A DNA stretch of 64,000 bases from Aurantibrevibacter sp041749595. GTDB taxonomy: Bacteria > Bacteroidota > Bacteroidia > Flavobacteriales > Flavobacteriaceae. The DNA lies in the NCBI GenBank assembly GCA_041749595.1, contig JBGTBA010000165.1:17581-81580 (forward strand). Reading direction: 5' to 3'. The notes under the pieces are model-generated. The model ran no database searches and was not told where the DNA came from. It saw only the letters and a program-made list of their open reading frames with translations. Made by a program: the position numbers and the translations under genes. Position 1 is the first letter of the stretch, and each line of letters starts with the position of its first letter. Shown one piece after another: positions 1-8,163 of this stretch.

Positions 1-1935
1 TTTGGAACCGGAAACTTCAGTAGCACCAAAAAAACCACCACTTCAGAACTACAGGAATATCTCCGCAATGGCGATATCGCAAAGATATTGATCATTACCA
101 ATACGAGACAGGCAAAGGTTTTCCTTACCGATGAGGCTTTGCAAAAAGACGTACATAAAGAGGTGGCCGAAAAACCCTTGATCCCTTCTACCGGGCTTAT
201 TCCCCAATACGTGTTGGATTACGGCGATCTCCAAAATTTTGAAAACGAGATCAAGAACATCAAAAAAGAGAACAATCTGGACACCATCGTAGATTACGAT
301 ACCGAATCCAATGTTTTAGGGGATCTCCTATTAGGTTTACTTCCATTTATCCTCATTATAGGTATCTGGATCTATCTAATGAGGAGAATGTCCGGTGGTG
401 CCGGTGGCGGTGGCGGTGGACAAATATTTAACATCGGCAAGTCCAAGGCCAAACTTTTCGACGAAAAAACGGACACAAGGACTTCTTTTAAGGACGTTGC
501 CGGACTGGAAGGCGCAAAAGAAGAAATAGAAGAAATAGTGGAATTCCTGAAATTCCCGGATAAATATACTTCATTAGGGGGGAAAATCCCGAAAGGTGCA
601 CTATTGGTAGGTCCTCCAGGTACAGGAAAAACCTTATTGGCCAAAGCAGTGGCCGGTGAGGCCAAAGTACCTTTCTTTTCCTTATCCGGATCAGATTTTG
701 TGGAGATGTTCGTTGGTGTAGGCGCCTCTAGGGTCCGGGATCTCTTTAAGCAAGCTAAGGACAAGTCGCCCTCCATTATTTTTATAGACGAAATAGATGC
801 CATTGGAAGGGCAAGAGGAAAAAATAATTTTACGGGGTCCAACGACGAAAGGGAAAATACGCTGAACCAATTACTTACCGAAATGGATGGTTTTGGAACC
901 AATACCAATGTTATTGTGTTGGCGGCCACCAACCGCGCAGATGTTTTGGATAAAGCCTTAATGAGAGCGGGAAGGTTTGACAGGCAGATTTATGTAGATC
1001 TGCCGGACATCAGGGAACGTAAGGAAATTTTTGAGGTACATCTAAGGCCCATAAAAACCGCCGAAGCTTTAGATCTTGACTTTTTAGCGCGGCAAACCCC
1101 GGGGTTCTCCGGAGCCGATATAGCGAACGTTTGTAATGAAGCAGCGCTAATCGCAGCCCGGAAGGAGAAAAAAGCCGTAACCAAGCAGGATTTTCTGGAT
1201 GCGGTGGATAGAATTGTAGGAGGTCTGGAAAAAAAGAATAAGATCATTACGCCGGGGGAGAAAAAAACAATCGCCTACCACGAGGCCGGGCACGCCACCA
1301 CGAGTTGGATGTTGGAGCATGCGGCCCCATTGGTAAAGGTAACCATAGTCCCAAGAGGGCAGTCGTTGGGAGCGGCGTGGTATTTACCGGAAGAACGCCT
1401 TATTGTGCGCCCTGAGCAGATGTTGGATGAAATGTGCGCTACCCTAGGTGGCAGGGCCGCGGAAAGAGTTATTTTCAACAAAATTTCTACGGGAGCGTTG
1501 AGCGATCTGGAGAAAGTGACCAAACAAGCCAGGGCCATGGTTACCATTTATGGCTTGAATGAGGAAATCGGAAATCTCACATATTATGACTCCTCAGGCC
1601 AAAATGAGTATGGGTTTTCTAAACCATACAGTGAAGAAACCGCTCAAAAGATCGATCAGGAAATTTCCAAGATGATCGAAGAGCAGTATAAACGGGCCGT
1701 TGAACTTCTCGAAAAGAATAAGGACAAACTAATAGAATTAGCAGAGCGTTTATTGGAAAAAGAAGTTATCTTTAAAGACGATTTAGAGAAAATTTTTGGC
1801 AAAAGATCTTTTGAAAACGATTTTGATGGAAAAGGACAGGAAAAAATAAAAGAAAAAGAAGATGTAGAAGAAGAAGTGTCTGTAGTGCCACAAAAAACCG
1901 AAGAAACGTCTAAAAAAGGAAAAAACAAAAAATAA
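1..1935 (+). CDS. ftsH: ATP-dependent zinc metalloprotease FtsH (5' end outside window)
   Basis: Membrane-anchored AAA+ protease that extracts and degrades membrane and short-lived cytosolic proteins as a hexamer. The frame is open from base 1, so the start and first membrane segment lie outside the window; 644 residues are visible. Seen in order: a membrane segment (about bases 325-380) followed by a Gly-rich linker, Walker A GPPGTGKT, Walker B IIFIDEID, the second region of homology ending RAGRFDRQ, and the zinc-protease motif HEAGH at bases 1279-1293. A charged Lys/Glu-rich tail ends the protein. The TTG at 88 is internal and not a start. It heads a plus-strand run with the LUD protein 60 bp downstream and then cdsA and psd. 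Identity is certain from the combined AAA and M41 motifs. Confidence 0.97.
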   Translation, partial: FGTGNFSSTKKTTTSELQEYLRNGDIAKILIITNTRQAKVFLTDEALQKDVHKEVAEKPLIPSTGLIPQYVLDYGDLQNFENEIKNIKKENNLDTIVDYDTESNVLGDLLLGLLPFILIIGIWIYLMRRMSGGAGGGGGGQIFNIGKSKAKLFDEKTDTRTSFKDVAGLEGAKEEIEEIVEFLKFPDKYTSLGGKIPKGALLVGPPGTGKTLLAKAVAGEAKVPFFSLSGSDFVEMFVGVGASRVRDLFKQAKDKSPSIIFIDEIDAIGRARGKNNFTGSNDERENTLNQLLTEMDGFGTNTNVIVLAATNRADVLDKALMRAGRFDRQIYVDLPDIRERKEIFEVHLRPIKTAEALDLDFLARQTPGFSGADIANVCNEAALIAARKEKKAVTKQDFLDAVDRIVGGLEKKNKIITPGEKKTIAYHEAGHATTSWMLEHAAPLVKVTIVPRGQSLGAAWYLPEERLIVRPEQMLDEMCATLGGRAAERVIFNKISTGALSDLEKVTKQARAMVTIYGLNEEIGNLTYYDSSGQNEYGFSKPYSEETAQKIDQEISKMIEEQYKRAVELLEKNKDKLIELAERLLEKEVIFKDDLEKIFGKRSFENDFDGKGQEKIKEKEDVEEEVSVVPQKTEETSKKGKNKK

Positions 1936-1995
1936 ATTGGGGGCGTTCCCCTCCTGTTAGCGCACAACATAAAAAATACCGGTTTGTAAAAGACA

Positions 1996-2607
1996 ATGGG
2001 CCTATTTGAAAAACTTTTTGGCGGCGGCAAAAATAAAGTCTCAAAAGAAACCGAGGAGACCAGGGGGCAGCATATGCCCGATCTCAACATTCCCGCCGAT
2101 GAAAAGTTCACCATCAATTTTAAAAAAAACGGCGGTAAATTTTTATATTGCGATTCCTTCAAGGAAATTTCGGATACTTTAAAAAATATAATAAAAGAAA
2201 ATCATTGGGAAGAACTGCCTTTCTTTTCCATGAACCCCAGACTAGAGGAAAAATTTTCAAAACAAAATATAAGCTTTACCGATAAAATCAACAAAAGTGA
2301 GGTCTTTTTTACCACTTGCGAATATTTAATCGCCCAGAATGGATCTATTTTGGTATGTTCCAATCAGCTCAAAGAAAAAAAGCTTCACGAACTCCCGGAC
2401 AATTTAATTGTATTTGCCACGACCAGCCAACTAGTTGAATCTATCGGCGAAGGATTGAAAAACATTAAAAAAAAGCACAAAAACGGAATCCCCGGGAACA
2501 TTACCACTATAAAACATTTTATGCCATCGGCAGCAAATAAGGAAGATTTCCTTACCTACGGGAGCAGCTGTAAAAATTTATACCTATTACTCCTGGAGGA
2601 TCTTTAA
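1996..2607 (+). CDS. LUD-domain protein (LutC/YkgG-like)
   Basis: 203-residue soluble protein with a short basic N-terminus followed by a single LUD-like (lactate utilisation, DUF162) domain; the segment around 'EYLIAQNGSILVCSNQ' matches the conserved core in which the family forms its nucleotide-like pocket. LutC-type proteins work with LutA/LutB iron-sulfur subunits in lactate oxidation, but neither partner is present here. The gene lies between ftsH and cdsA, with only 1 base separating its stop from cdsA, so it is probably co-translated with phospholipid genes rather than with lactate metabolism. The function of this stand-alone form is unknown. The start is the first ATG after the ftsH stop. 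Confidence 0.75.
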   Translation: MGLFEKLFGGGKNKVSKETEETRGQHMPDLNIPADEKFTINFKKNGGKFLYCDSFKEISDTLKNIIKENHWEELPFFSMNPRLEEKFSKQNISFTDKINKSEVFFTTCEYLIAQNGSILVCSNQLKEKKLHELPDNLIVFATTSQLVESIGEGLKNIKKKHKNGIPGNITTIKHFMPSAANKEDFLTYGSSCKNLYLLLLEDL

Positions 2608-2608
2608 T

Positions 2609-3412
2609 ATGAGGGAAATCCTAAGGCGCATAACAACCGGGGCAATATATGTTACATTATTGCTTTCCGCCGTTTTTCTAAGTTCAGATGCCTTTGATTT
2701 TTTATTCATGACTTTTGGTCTTACATGTCTCTATGAATACAAACGCATGGTCGCTCTAAGGGGATACCATGTTTTTATTGCATATCTTGCCCTATGGTGG
2801 GGCTATATCTATCTAATCCATGATAAAGTTTTGATCAACATTTTGATGTTCCTCACAATTACGGTTAATTTTGCGCTTTTATTTTATCTGTTTTCAAAAA
2901 AGGAACATTTTTTCAATCGCGTACAGAAATTTATTATTGGGCTCTTTTACATTGGTGGTGGGTGCATATTTTTAACGATGATACCCTACAAGGACAACAA
3001 TTTTGCAAAGTTTTTGATTATGGGGATTTTTCTGTTGATCTGGGTAAACGATTCTTTTGCCTATGTGGTTGGAAAAATGATGGGGCGTACCAAATTATAT
3101 CCAGCGGTTTCGCCGAAAAAGACCGTTGAGGGCAGTGTTGGGGGGTTTGTTTTTGCTTTGATCACAGCGTATTTCTTATCAAAATATGAAACCAATATTA
3201 GTCTTTCCCAATGGATGATCTTGACCACTGTTGTTGTTGTTGTGGGAAATTTAGGGGATTTGATAGAATCCAAATTCAAAAGGGCTGCCGGGGTAAAGGA
3301 TAGTGGTGCCATTTTGCCGGGGCATGGAGGTATGTTGGATCGCTTGGACAGTATGGTATTTGCCGCCCCATTTGCCTATTTAACTTTAAATATCTTTTCT
3401 TATGTTTCATAA
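2609..3412 (+). CDS. cdsA: Phosphatidate cytidylyltransferase CdsA
   Basis: Makes CDP-diacylglycerol from phosphatidate and CTP, the branch point for all phospholipids, in the inner membrane. 267 residues with about seven or eight hydrophobic segments. The C-terminal signature is complete: SKFKR, then KDSG, then LPGHGGMLDRLDS, matching the CdsA pattern that binds metal and CTP. The length fits the family. The gene starts 1 base after the LUD gene stop and its 3' end overlaps psd by 11 bases, which argues for translational coupling and a shared transcript. Together with psd it supplies the phosphatidylethanolamine branch; the intermediate enzyme, phosphatidylserine synthase, is not in the window. 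Confidence 0.95.
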   Translation: MREILRRITTGAIYVTLLLSAVFLSSDAFDFLFMTFGLTCLYEYKRMVALRGYHVFIAYLALWWGYIYLIHDKVLINILMFLTITVNFALLFYLFSKKEHFFNRVQKFIIGLFYIGGGCIFLTMIPYKDNNFAKFLIMGIFLLIWVNDSFAYVVGKMMGRTKLYPAVSPKKTVEGSVGGFVFALITAYFLSKYETNISLSQWMILTTVVVVVGNLGDLIESKFKRAAGVKDSGAILPGHGGMLDRLDSMVFAAPFAYLTLNIFSYVS

Positions 3413-4073
3413 AGAAGGCCAAAAAATAATACTGGCTACTTTTTTTGCTGTCGGAACAATAATCCTTTTGACACAATTTTTTATCGAAATCCTATGGCTC
3501 AGACTTGCTTTTCAAATATTTTCCTTACTGATCCTAGTTTTAATACTGCAATTTTTTAGAAACCCGGAAAGAAATGTAGTGAAAAGTTTCAATGAAATTT
3601 TGGCGCCGGTAGATGGCAAAGTCGTGGTCATTGAAGAAGTCGAGGAAAATGAATTTTTTAAAGGCCGTCGAAAACAGGTCTCCATTTTTATGTCGCCCAT
3701 AAATGTGCACGTTACCAGATATCCTGCCAGTGGCCTTATAAAATACGCCAGATACCATCCTGGAAAATACTTGGTCGCCTGGCACCCCAAATCAAGCGAG
3801 GAAAATGAACGCACTACAGTTGTCATTAACACGCCAAAATTTGGCGACATTATGTACAGGCAGATAGCAGGGGCAATGGCGCGCCGCATTGTAAATTATG
3901 CCGAAGAAGGGGAAAGTGTGCGGCAAGGTGAAGATTCCGGGTTCATTAAATTTGGTTCAAGGGTAGATTTATTCTTACCTTTAGATTGTGCCATAACCGT
4001 AAAACTAGACCAAAAGGTTGTCGGAGCTAAAACCTGTATTGCAACACTACCAGCCAAAGATGATAAAGAATGA
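3402..4073 (+). CDS. psd: Phosphatidylserine decarboxylase (short PSD-A type)
   Basis: Decarboxylates phosphatidylserine to phosphatidylethanolamine at the membrane. 223 residues: two N-terminal hydrophobic segments (about 10-32 and 34-52), the FFRNPER motif, the APVDGKV strand, SPINVHVTRYP, and the self-cleavage site FGSR at residues 184-187. In this family the chain is cut between Gly185 and Ser186 and the Ser becomes the catalytic pyruvoyl group. It is the short form common in Bacteroidota, rather than the roughly 300-residue enterobacterial form with an LGST site. It overlaps cdsA at its 5' end and the acyl-CoA-binding protein gene at its 3' end, so the three are tightly coupled. Confidence 0.95.
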   Translation: MFHKEGQKIILATFFAVGTIILLTQFFIEILWLRLAFQIFSLLILVLILQFFRNPERNVVKSFNEILAPVDGKVVVIEEVEENEFFKGRRKQVSIFMSPINVHVTRYPASGLIKYARYHPGKYLVAWHPKSSEENERTTVVINTPKFGDIMYRQIAGAMARRIVNYAEEGESVRQGEDSGFIKFGSRVDLFLPLDCAITVKLDQKVVGAKTCIATLPAKDDKE

Positions 4074-4332
4074 GAAATTACAGACCGATTTTTTATCGGC
4101 CGTACATTTGGTGAACAATTTAAAAAATCCACTGCCCCCGGATCTGTTGTTAAAGTTGTATGCCTATTATAAAATAGCCAATGAAAATTTTGCAAATCCG
4201 GGAAGTAAAACACCCCTGATAAATGCCTTTAAGGCCAATGCGCTTTTTCAGGCACAAAATGTGGGAAAGGAAGAAGCCATGGAGAAATATATTGTTTTGG
4301 TGCAACAGGAAATCCTTGCAAAGGACAAATAA
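4060..4332 (+). CDS. Acyl-CoA-binding protein (ACBP)
   Basis: Small 90-residue helical protein of the ACBP family, which binds long-chain acyl-CoA and buffers or ferries it in the cytosol. Seen: LLLKLYAYYKIA, corresponding to the ligand-binding helix with the conserved Leu-Tyr-x-Tyr-Lys pattern, and KEEAMEKYI near the C-terminus, which matches the typical last helix. The start at ATG 4060 gives the normal ACBP length; the longer frame from TTG 4018 lies fully inside psd and adds nothing family-like. It overlaps the psd stop by 14 bases and ends 8 bases before a convergent gene. Coupling to cdsA/psd suggests a role in feeding acyl chains to phospholipid synthesis or turnover. Confidence 0.85.
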   Translation: MIKNEKLQTDFLSAVHLVNNLKNPLPPDLLLKLYAYYKIANENFANPGSKTPLINAFKANALFQAQNVGKEEAMEKYIVLVQQEILAKDK

Positions 4333-4340
4333 ATTCATTT

Positions 4341-5105
4341 TTATTCCCCATATAGGTCATTGATGTTGGCCTCGCAAAGTTCCATTAAAAGTTTTCCTAT
4401 TTTTTCCGTTACGTCTTTAAAGTAAAATTCCCCTTTTTCCTTTGTGGCATACATCGGATTTCCAACCCCTGTATCCTCCGAGATTTGGGACCATTTGCGT
4501 TCGGCCCATAACCAACCTTCGGAGAACGCCTTAATTTTATATCCTTTGGATCTTCCTTCTCCCCAATTTTCTTTGGACAATACCAGATCTGGCCGAAGAT
4601 AAAGCATTAGACTGGTTTCCATCTCGTCCGCGTGGTCTCCTTTTTCATCAAAATAGGTAGACTTGTCCATGGATTGGAACCAATTGGAAAAACAAATGAA
4701 CATTTTTGGGAATTTCAAACCCAATTCCCGTACCAGTGGCTTAAAATCGTTGCCCCCGTGGCTATTGAAAATAAGCAATTTATATATGCCTTGTCGGTTA
4801 AGCGTTTCAATAACATCAGACAAAATGGCCATTTGGGTACTTGGATTTAAATTAATGTCCAAATAAATATCAGACTGTCCGGTATTCACCCCAAAGGGAA
4901 CGGTTGGTAAAACAATCAATTTACCGCCCTTTTCCCAGGCAATTTTGGCCGAAGCGGCCGCAATATAATCCGACTCAAAAACGTCCGTTGCGTATGGCAG
5001 GTGGTAGTTGTGCGCCTCTGTAGCGCCCCATGGCAAAACGGCTAAATCAAATTTAATGTCTTTAAGGGCTTTCCAATTGGTCTCGGCTAAAATATAGGGT
5101 CGCAT
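4341..5105 (-). CDS. Creatininase-family metal-dependent amidohydrolase
   Basis: 254 residues of the creatininase family, enzymes that hydrolyse small cyclic or linear amides with a two-metal site (creatininase, and the riboflavin/F420 enzyme ArfB). Seen: LPWGATEAHNYHLPYATD, which carries the Glu, His and Asp metal ligands; FNSHGGND, the second metal-binding loop; and DHADEMETSLML, giving a further His and Glu. Substrate cannot be told. The start is taken at ATG 5105 (MRPYILAETNW) because the family begins about there; ATG 5111 and GTG 5159 are in-frame alternatives that add a non-family extension. It is convergent with the ACBP gene (8 bases apart) and follows the hydroxylase gene on the same strand after 76 bases. 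Confidence 0.82.
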   Translation of the reverse strand: MRPYILAETNWKALKDIKFDLAVLPWGATEAHNYHLPYATDVFESDYIAAASAKIAWEKGGKLIVLPTVPFGVNTGQSDIYLDINLNPSTQMAILSDVIETLNRQGIYKLLIFNSHGGNDFKPLVRELGLKFPKMFICFSNWFQSMDKSTYFDEKGDHADEMETSLMLYLRPDLVLSKENWGEGRSKGYKIKAFSEGWLWAERKWSQISEDTGVGNPMYATKEKGEFYFKDVTEKIGKLLMELCEANINDLYGE

Positions 5106-5181
5106 ATACATCAAATTTTTAAAATTAATACCGCTGTTATTCCATAACGATAAAACCACGCATCACCCACTTTGGAAATTT

Positions 5182-6450
5182 TTAGGGCTGTATTTGGTCT
5201 TTCTCAGCACTTAATTCCCAGAAACCAAAGTATCCACTTCCCAAAATGGTGATCAAAAAATAGAGGAGCACCCAGCGATCCCCATGGCCGAAAAACGTAT
5301 TAATTCCAAACCAATCCCCGGATACCCAAATAAAAAGAATGCCAACCAAACCCCCGAGCAATTCCAGCCAAATGGCATACCTATGCTTATTCATAAAGGA
5401 AGTGTAACCATATATGCCCAGAAAGATAAAAGCCCCATAAAATAGAGTGTTTCCGTATCCCATCTGGGCGAAATTATAAAACAAAAACAACAACAGGCAT
5501 AAACTGGCGATTAATTGAAACACGATATATCCCTGAAATATAGTGGACCACGTTGTGGTATATTTCTTGAAATGATGCACATCTGTTATTACGGTTACAG
5601 TATATTTGCCCCTTACATCCGCTGGCCGCCATCCGGTTGGCATAAACCATATCCTAATTTTATCCCCCGGTTTTTTGGTGTGCCAAGCATCTTTTAGCAA
5701 CCTCCAAAAGTGCTGAAAATTTATCAGGACCGGGTTCCAAGTCCCTGCCGGTTTTAATGCCCCAAACTGAGGTTTCACCTCATCCAACTCCTCTTGAAAA
5801 GTACCAAAAATGCAATCCCATACGCAAAATATCTGTCCAAGATTTCTATCGATATATTCCGTATTCATAGCATGGTGCACTCTATGCTGGGATGGCGTTA
5901 CGATAATATATTCCTGCCATCCCAATTTTCCAATATGTTGGGTATGGTACCAAAATTGTGCAAACAAATGAATAGGTGCCAAAACAGCCACAACCGTATT
6001 GGGTACCCCGAGTACGGCAGCCGGGATGAGCAATAATGGAAAATAACCCACAAGATTGGAAATAGGTTGCCGAAGCGCACAGGCCAAGTTGAACTCCTCA
6101 CTACTGTGATGGATAACATGTTGATTCCAAAAAATATTTATTTTAAGGCTGAGCCGATGATTCCAATACCCGGCAAAATCCAAAACAATAAATCCCAACA
6201 CCCATACCACCCAAGACGTTTGGATATTAAAAATGGCAAAATGCGACAATAAAAAAGGATAGCTTACCACAATAACCGCCAAGCCAAGGGAGTCCTTAAT
6301 AACATTGGTTAGTCCGGAACTGATGCTGGAAACCGTATCCAAGACCTCATGGGTCTGCTTTTTGATAAAATACCCATAGGAAATCTCCAGCATCAGAAGA
6401 AGCATAAAAAAAGGAATGGCGTATAACAGTGCTGTTGCGTACGTTTCCAT
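5182..6450 (-). CDS. Integral membrane hydroxylase of the sterol desaturase family, alkylglycerol-monooxygenase-like
   Basis: 422-residue polytopic membrane protein. Histidines of the di-iron site are arranged as in the fatty acid hydroxylase superfamily: NHRL (His98), NQHVIHHSSEE (His111, 114, 115), WYHTQHIG (His169, 172) and SQHRVHHAMN (His189, 192, 193). The surrounding text, including HHSSEEFNLACALRQ, RVHHAMNTEYIDRNLG and WDCIFGTFQEE, resembles eukaryotic alkylglycerol monooxygenase (TMEM195) more than short C4-sterol oxidases, and the extra C-terminal membrane segments and total length also fit. Known members insert oxygen into ether lipids or sterols; the substrate here is unknown. It lies between the creatininase-family gene and the divergent SDR gene, all on the minus strand. 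Confidence 0.85.
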   Translation of the reverse strand: METYATALLYAIPFFMLLLMLEISYGYFIKKQTHEVLDTVSSISSGLTNVIKDSLGLAVIVVSYPFLLSHFAIFNIQTSWVVWVLGFIVLDFAGYWNHRLSLKINIFWNQHVIHHSSEEFNLACALRQPISNLVGYFPLLLIPAAVLGVPNTVVAVLAPIHLFAQFWYHTQHIGKLGWQEYIIVTPSQHRVHHAMNTEYIDRNLGQIFCVWDCIFGTFQEELDEVKPQFGALKPAGTWNPVLINFQHFWRLLKDAWHTKKPGDKIRIWFMPTGWRPADVRGKYTVTVITDVHHFKKYTTTWSTIFQGYIVFQLIASLCLLLFLFYNFAQMGYGNTLFYGAFIFLGIYGYTSFMNKHRYAIWLELLGGLVGILFIWVSGDWFGINTFFGHGDRWVLLYFLITILGSGYFGFWELSAEKDQIQP

Positions 6451-6521
6451 AAATTGTTTTGGCTTATGGGCAAATATAATAAAATTGGGATGGAGTAGTT
6501 ATAGGGTTCAAGCGATTTATA

Positions 6522-8093
6522 CTACCAATCAATTGGCCTGTAATCCTTTAGGAATTTACCGGACCAGAACTTGCCTGTGTTTATTCCATCTATTAATGGG
6601 TCCAAAACCCTGGCGGCACCATCTACAATGTCCAATGGCGGTTGAAAATCGTGCAGTTCTTCCTTTTGTTTGGAAAGCGCAATAGGATCCTCATCGGTTA
6701 CCCAACCGGTATCCACGGCATTCATGTAAATACCGTCTTTGGCAAAATCTGACGCCGCCGTATGGGTCATCATGTTAAGTGCGGCTTTGGCCATATTGGT
6801 ATGGGGATGTCGGTCTTCCTTGTGAAACCTGTGAAATTTACCTTCCATGGCCGATACGTTGATGATCTGCTTTTTTCCGGTATTTTCCTTTCGCATCAAT
6901 TTGGCCAACCTATTGCACAAAACAAAGGGGGCAATGGCATTTACCAATTGCACTTCAATCAGTTCAGGTGTTTCCACTTCGCTCAATTTTAACCGCCAGC
7001 TATTGGTTGTGCGCAAATCTACCTGTTGTAAATCGGCATCCAACTGCCCTTCTGGAAACACTTCTTTTGCAGAAAGCGAATTATCAAAACTATAGGGTAT
7101 TTGGGAGAGTTTGGCGGATGCCCTGATACCGACACCAGGCTCTGCACCATGCCAGGTTACGGACAGTGCATTATTCTGTTCCTTTGAGGTATCCTTGGTC
7201 AACGATTTTAACTCGCTCAAGCAGTAGCGATGACTTTCTAAAATTTCTTGTGCTCCGGAAGGTAAAGCTTCTATCGGCATAACTTCGTTCTTCATCAAAT
7301 GCTGATAAAATCCGGCCGGCCTTCTTACGGTCTGAGCTGCATTATTAATCAAGATGTCTAAACGGGTATACTGCTGTTCAATAAAATTACAGAAAATCTC
7401 TACGCTGGGAATATGTCTTAAATCCAGCCCATGAACCTTCAGTCGGTGTCCCCACACATGAAAATCTGCTTCTCTGGAAAACCGAAAGGCGGCATCTACC
7501 GGAAAACGGGTAGTGGCAACGACCGTGGCCCCTGAACGCAACATGATAAGCACAATATGGTAGCCGATTTTTAGCCGGGCTCCGGTAACGATAGCTACCT
7601 GATCGGTAAGATCGGCCGATTGAAACCTTTTTGCGTAATTAAAATCTCCGCATTCCGGACACATGGCGTCGTAAAAATGATGCAGTTGGCTATAGGTAGC
7701 TTTGCAGACATAACAATTTCGGGGCGATTTTAATTCCTGTTCTTTTAAATTTTTTAATGCCGGCGCAGCAAGCAATTTGGGAGCCTCAAAAACAGAAGCT
7801 TCCCGAGCACTTCGTATTCCTGTTTCTTTTCGGGCATGTTTGTCCCGCTCCTGTATCTTGCGTTTTGCCGCCTTTTCGGAATCCTTTTTACGTTGGATAA
7901 ATTGGTCCCGGCTGGGTCTGGAGAGTATGCCTGCCGCTTTGAGCAGGGCAATTCTTTTTTCCTCTGGCAAACCTAATACCTCATGGGCATTGGCCGCCAA
8001 TTTATGCAAAACGGACAAACATTTTTCCAATTCTTCCGAACTGATCGTTGCGGCAATATCGATATCTGTGGGATTTGGATCGCTGGCACTCAA
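6522..8093 (-). CDS. Divergent short-chain dehydrogenase/reductase with N-terminal C4 zinc ribbon
   Basis: 523 residues, twice the usual SDR length. Residues 1-125 are helical and charged. A Cys4 motif follows: C127-x2-C130-x14-C145-x2-C148, like a zinc ribbon. The Rossmann fold starts near 163, with TGARLKIGY (170-178) in place of the usual TGxxxGxG, and NNAA at 250-253. About 130 residues then separate NNAA from the next SDR element, much more than the usual 20-30. The catalytic Ser is kept (NVSAME, Ser414), but the YxxxK site reads TNMAK, so Tyr is replaced by Thr432 while Lys436 remains. Oxidoreductase activity is therefore uncertain; it may use a modified mechanism or be non-catalytic. 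Transcribed with valS upstream on the same strand (70 bases apart). Confidence 0.85.
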   Translation of the reverse strand: MSASDPNPTDIDIAATISSEELEKCLSVLHKLAANAHEVLGLPEEKRIALLKAAGILSRPSRDQFIQRKKDSEKAAKRKIQERDKHARKETGIRSAREASVFEAPKLLAAPALKNLKEQELKSPRNCYVCKATYSQLHHFYDAMCPECGDFNYAKRFQSADLTDQVAIVTGARLKIGYHIVLIMLRSGATVVATTRFPVDAAFRFSREADFHVWGHRLKVHGLDLRHIPSVEIFCNFIEQQYTRLDILINNAAQTVRRPAGFYQHLMKNEVMPIEALPSGAQEILESHRYCLSELKSLTKDTSKEQNNALSVTWHGAEPGVGIRASAKLSQIPYSFDNSLSAKEVFPEGQLDADLQQVDLRTTNSWRLKLSEVETPELIEVQLVNAIAPFVLCNRLAKLMRKENTGKKQIINVSAMEGKFHRFHKEDRHPHTNMAKAALNMMTHTAASDFAKDGIYMNAVDTGWVTDEDPIALSKQKEELHDFQPPLDIVDGAARVLDPLIDGINTGKFWSGKFLKDYRPIDW

Positions 8094-8163
8094 TTTGGGT
8101 ACGGTTTAAATTGGGACGGATTACGGCTCATTTGTCTTTCTCTGTCATTACTTGAAATGTGGG

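Noticed and set aside
372..932. Minus-strand open frame inside ftsH
   Set aside because: Antisense shadow of a strongly conserved gene; no family similarity.
88..1935. ftsH annotated as starting at TTG 88
   Set aside because: The reading frame is open from base 1 with FtsH-like sequence, so the start lies outside the window.
1936..1960. Possible terminator GGGG/CCCC after ftsH
   Set aside because: Short stem without a T-run; the same-strand genes follow closely, so it is probably incidental.
4018..4059. Longer N-terminus for the ACBP gene
   Set aside because: TTG start lies fully within psd and adds non-family residues; ATG 4060 gives the normal ACBP length.
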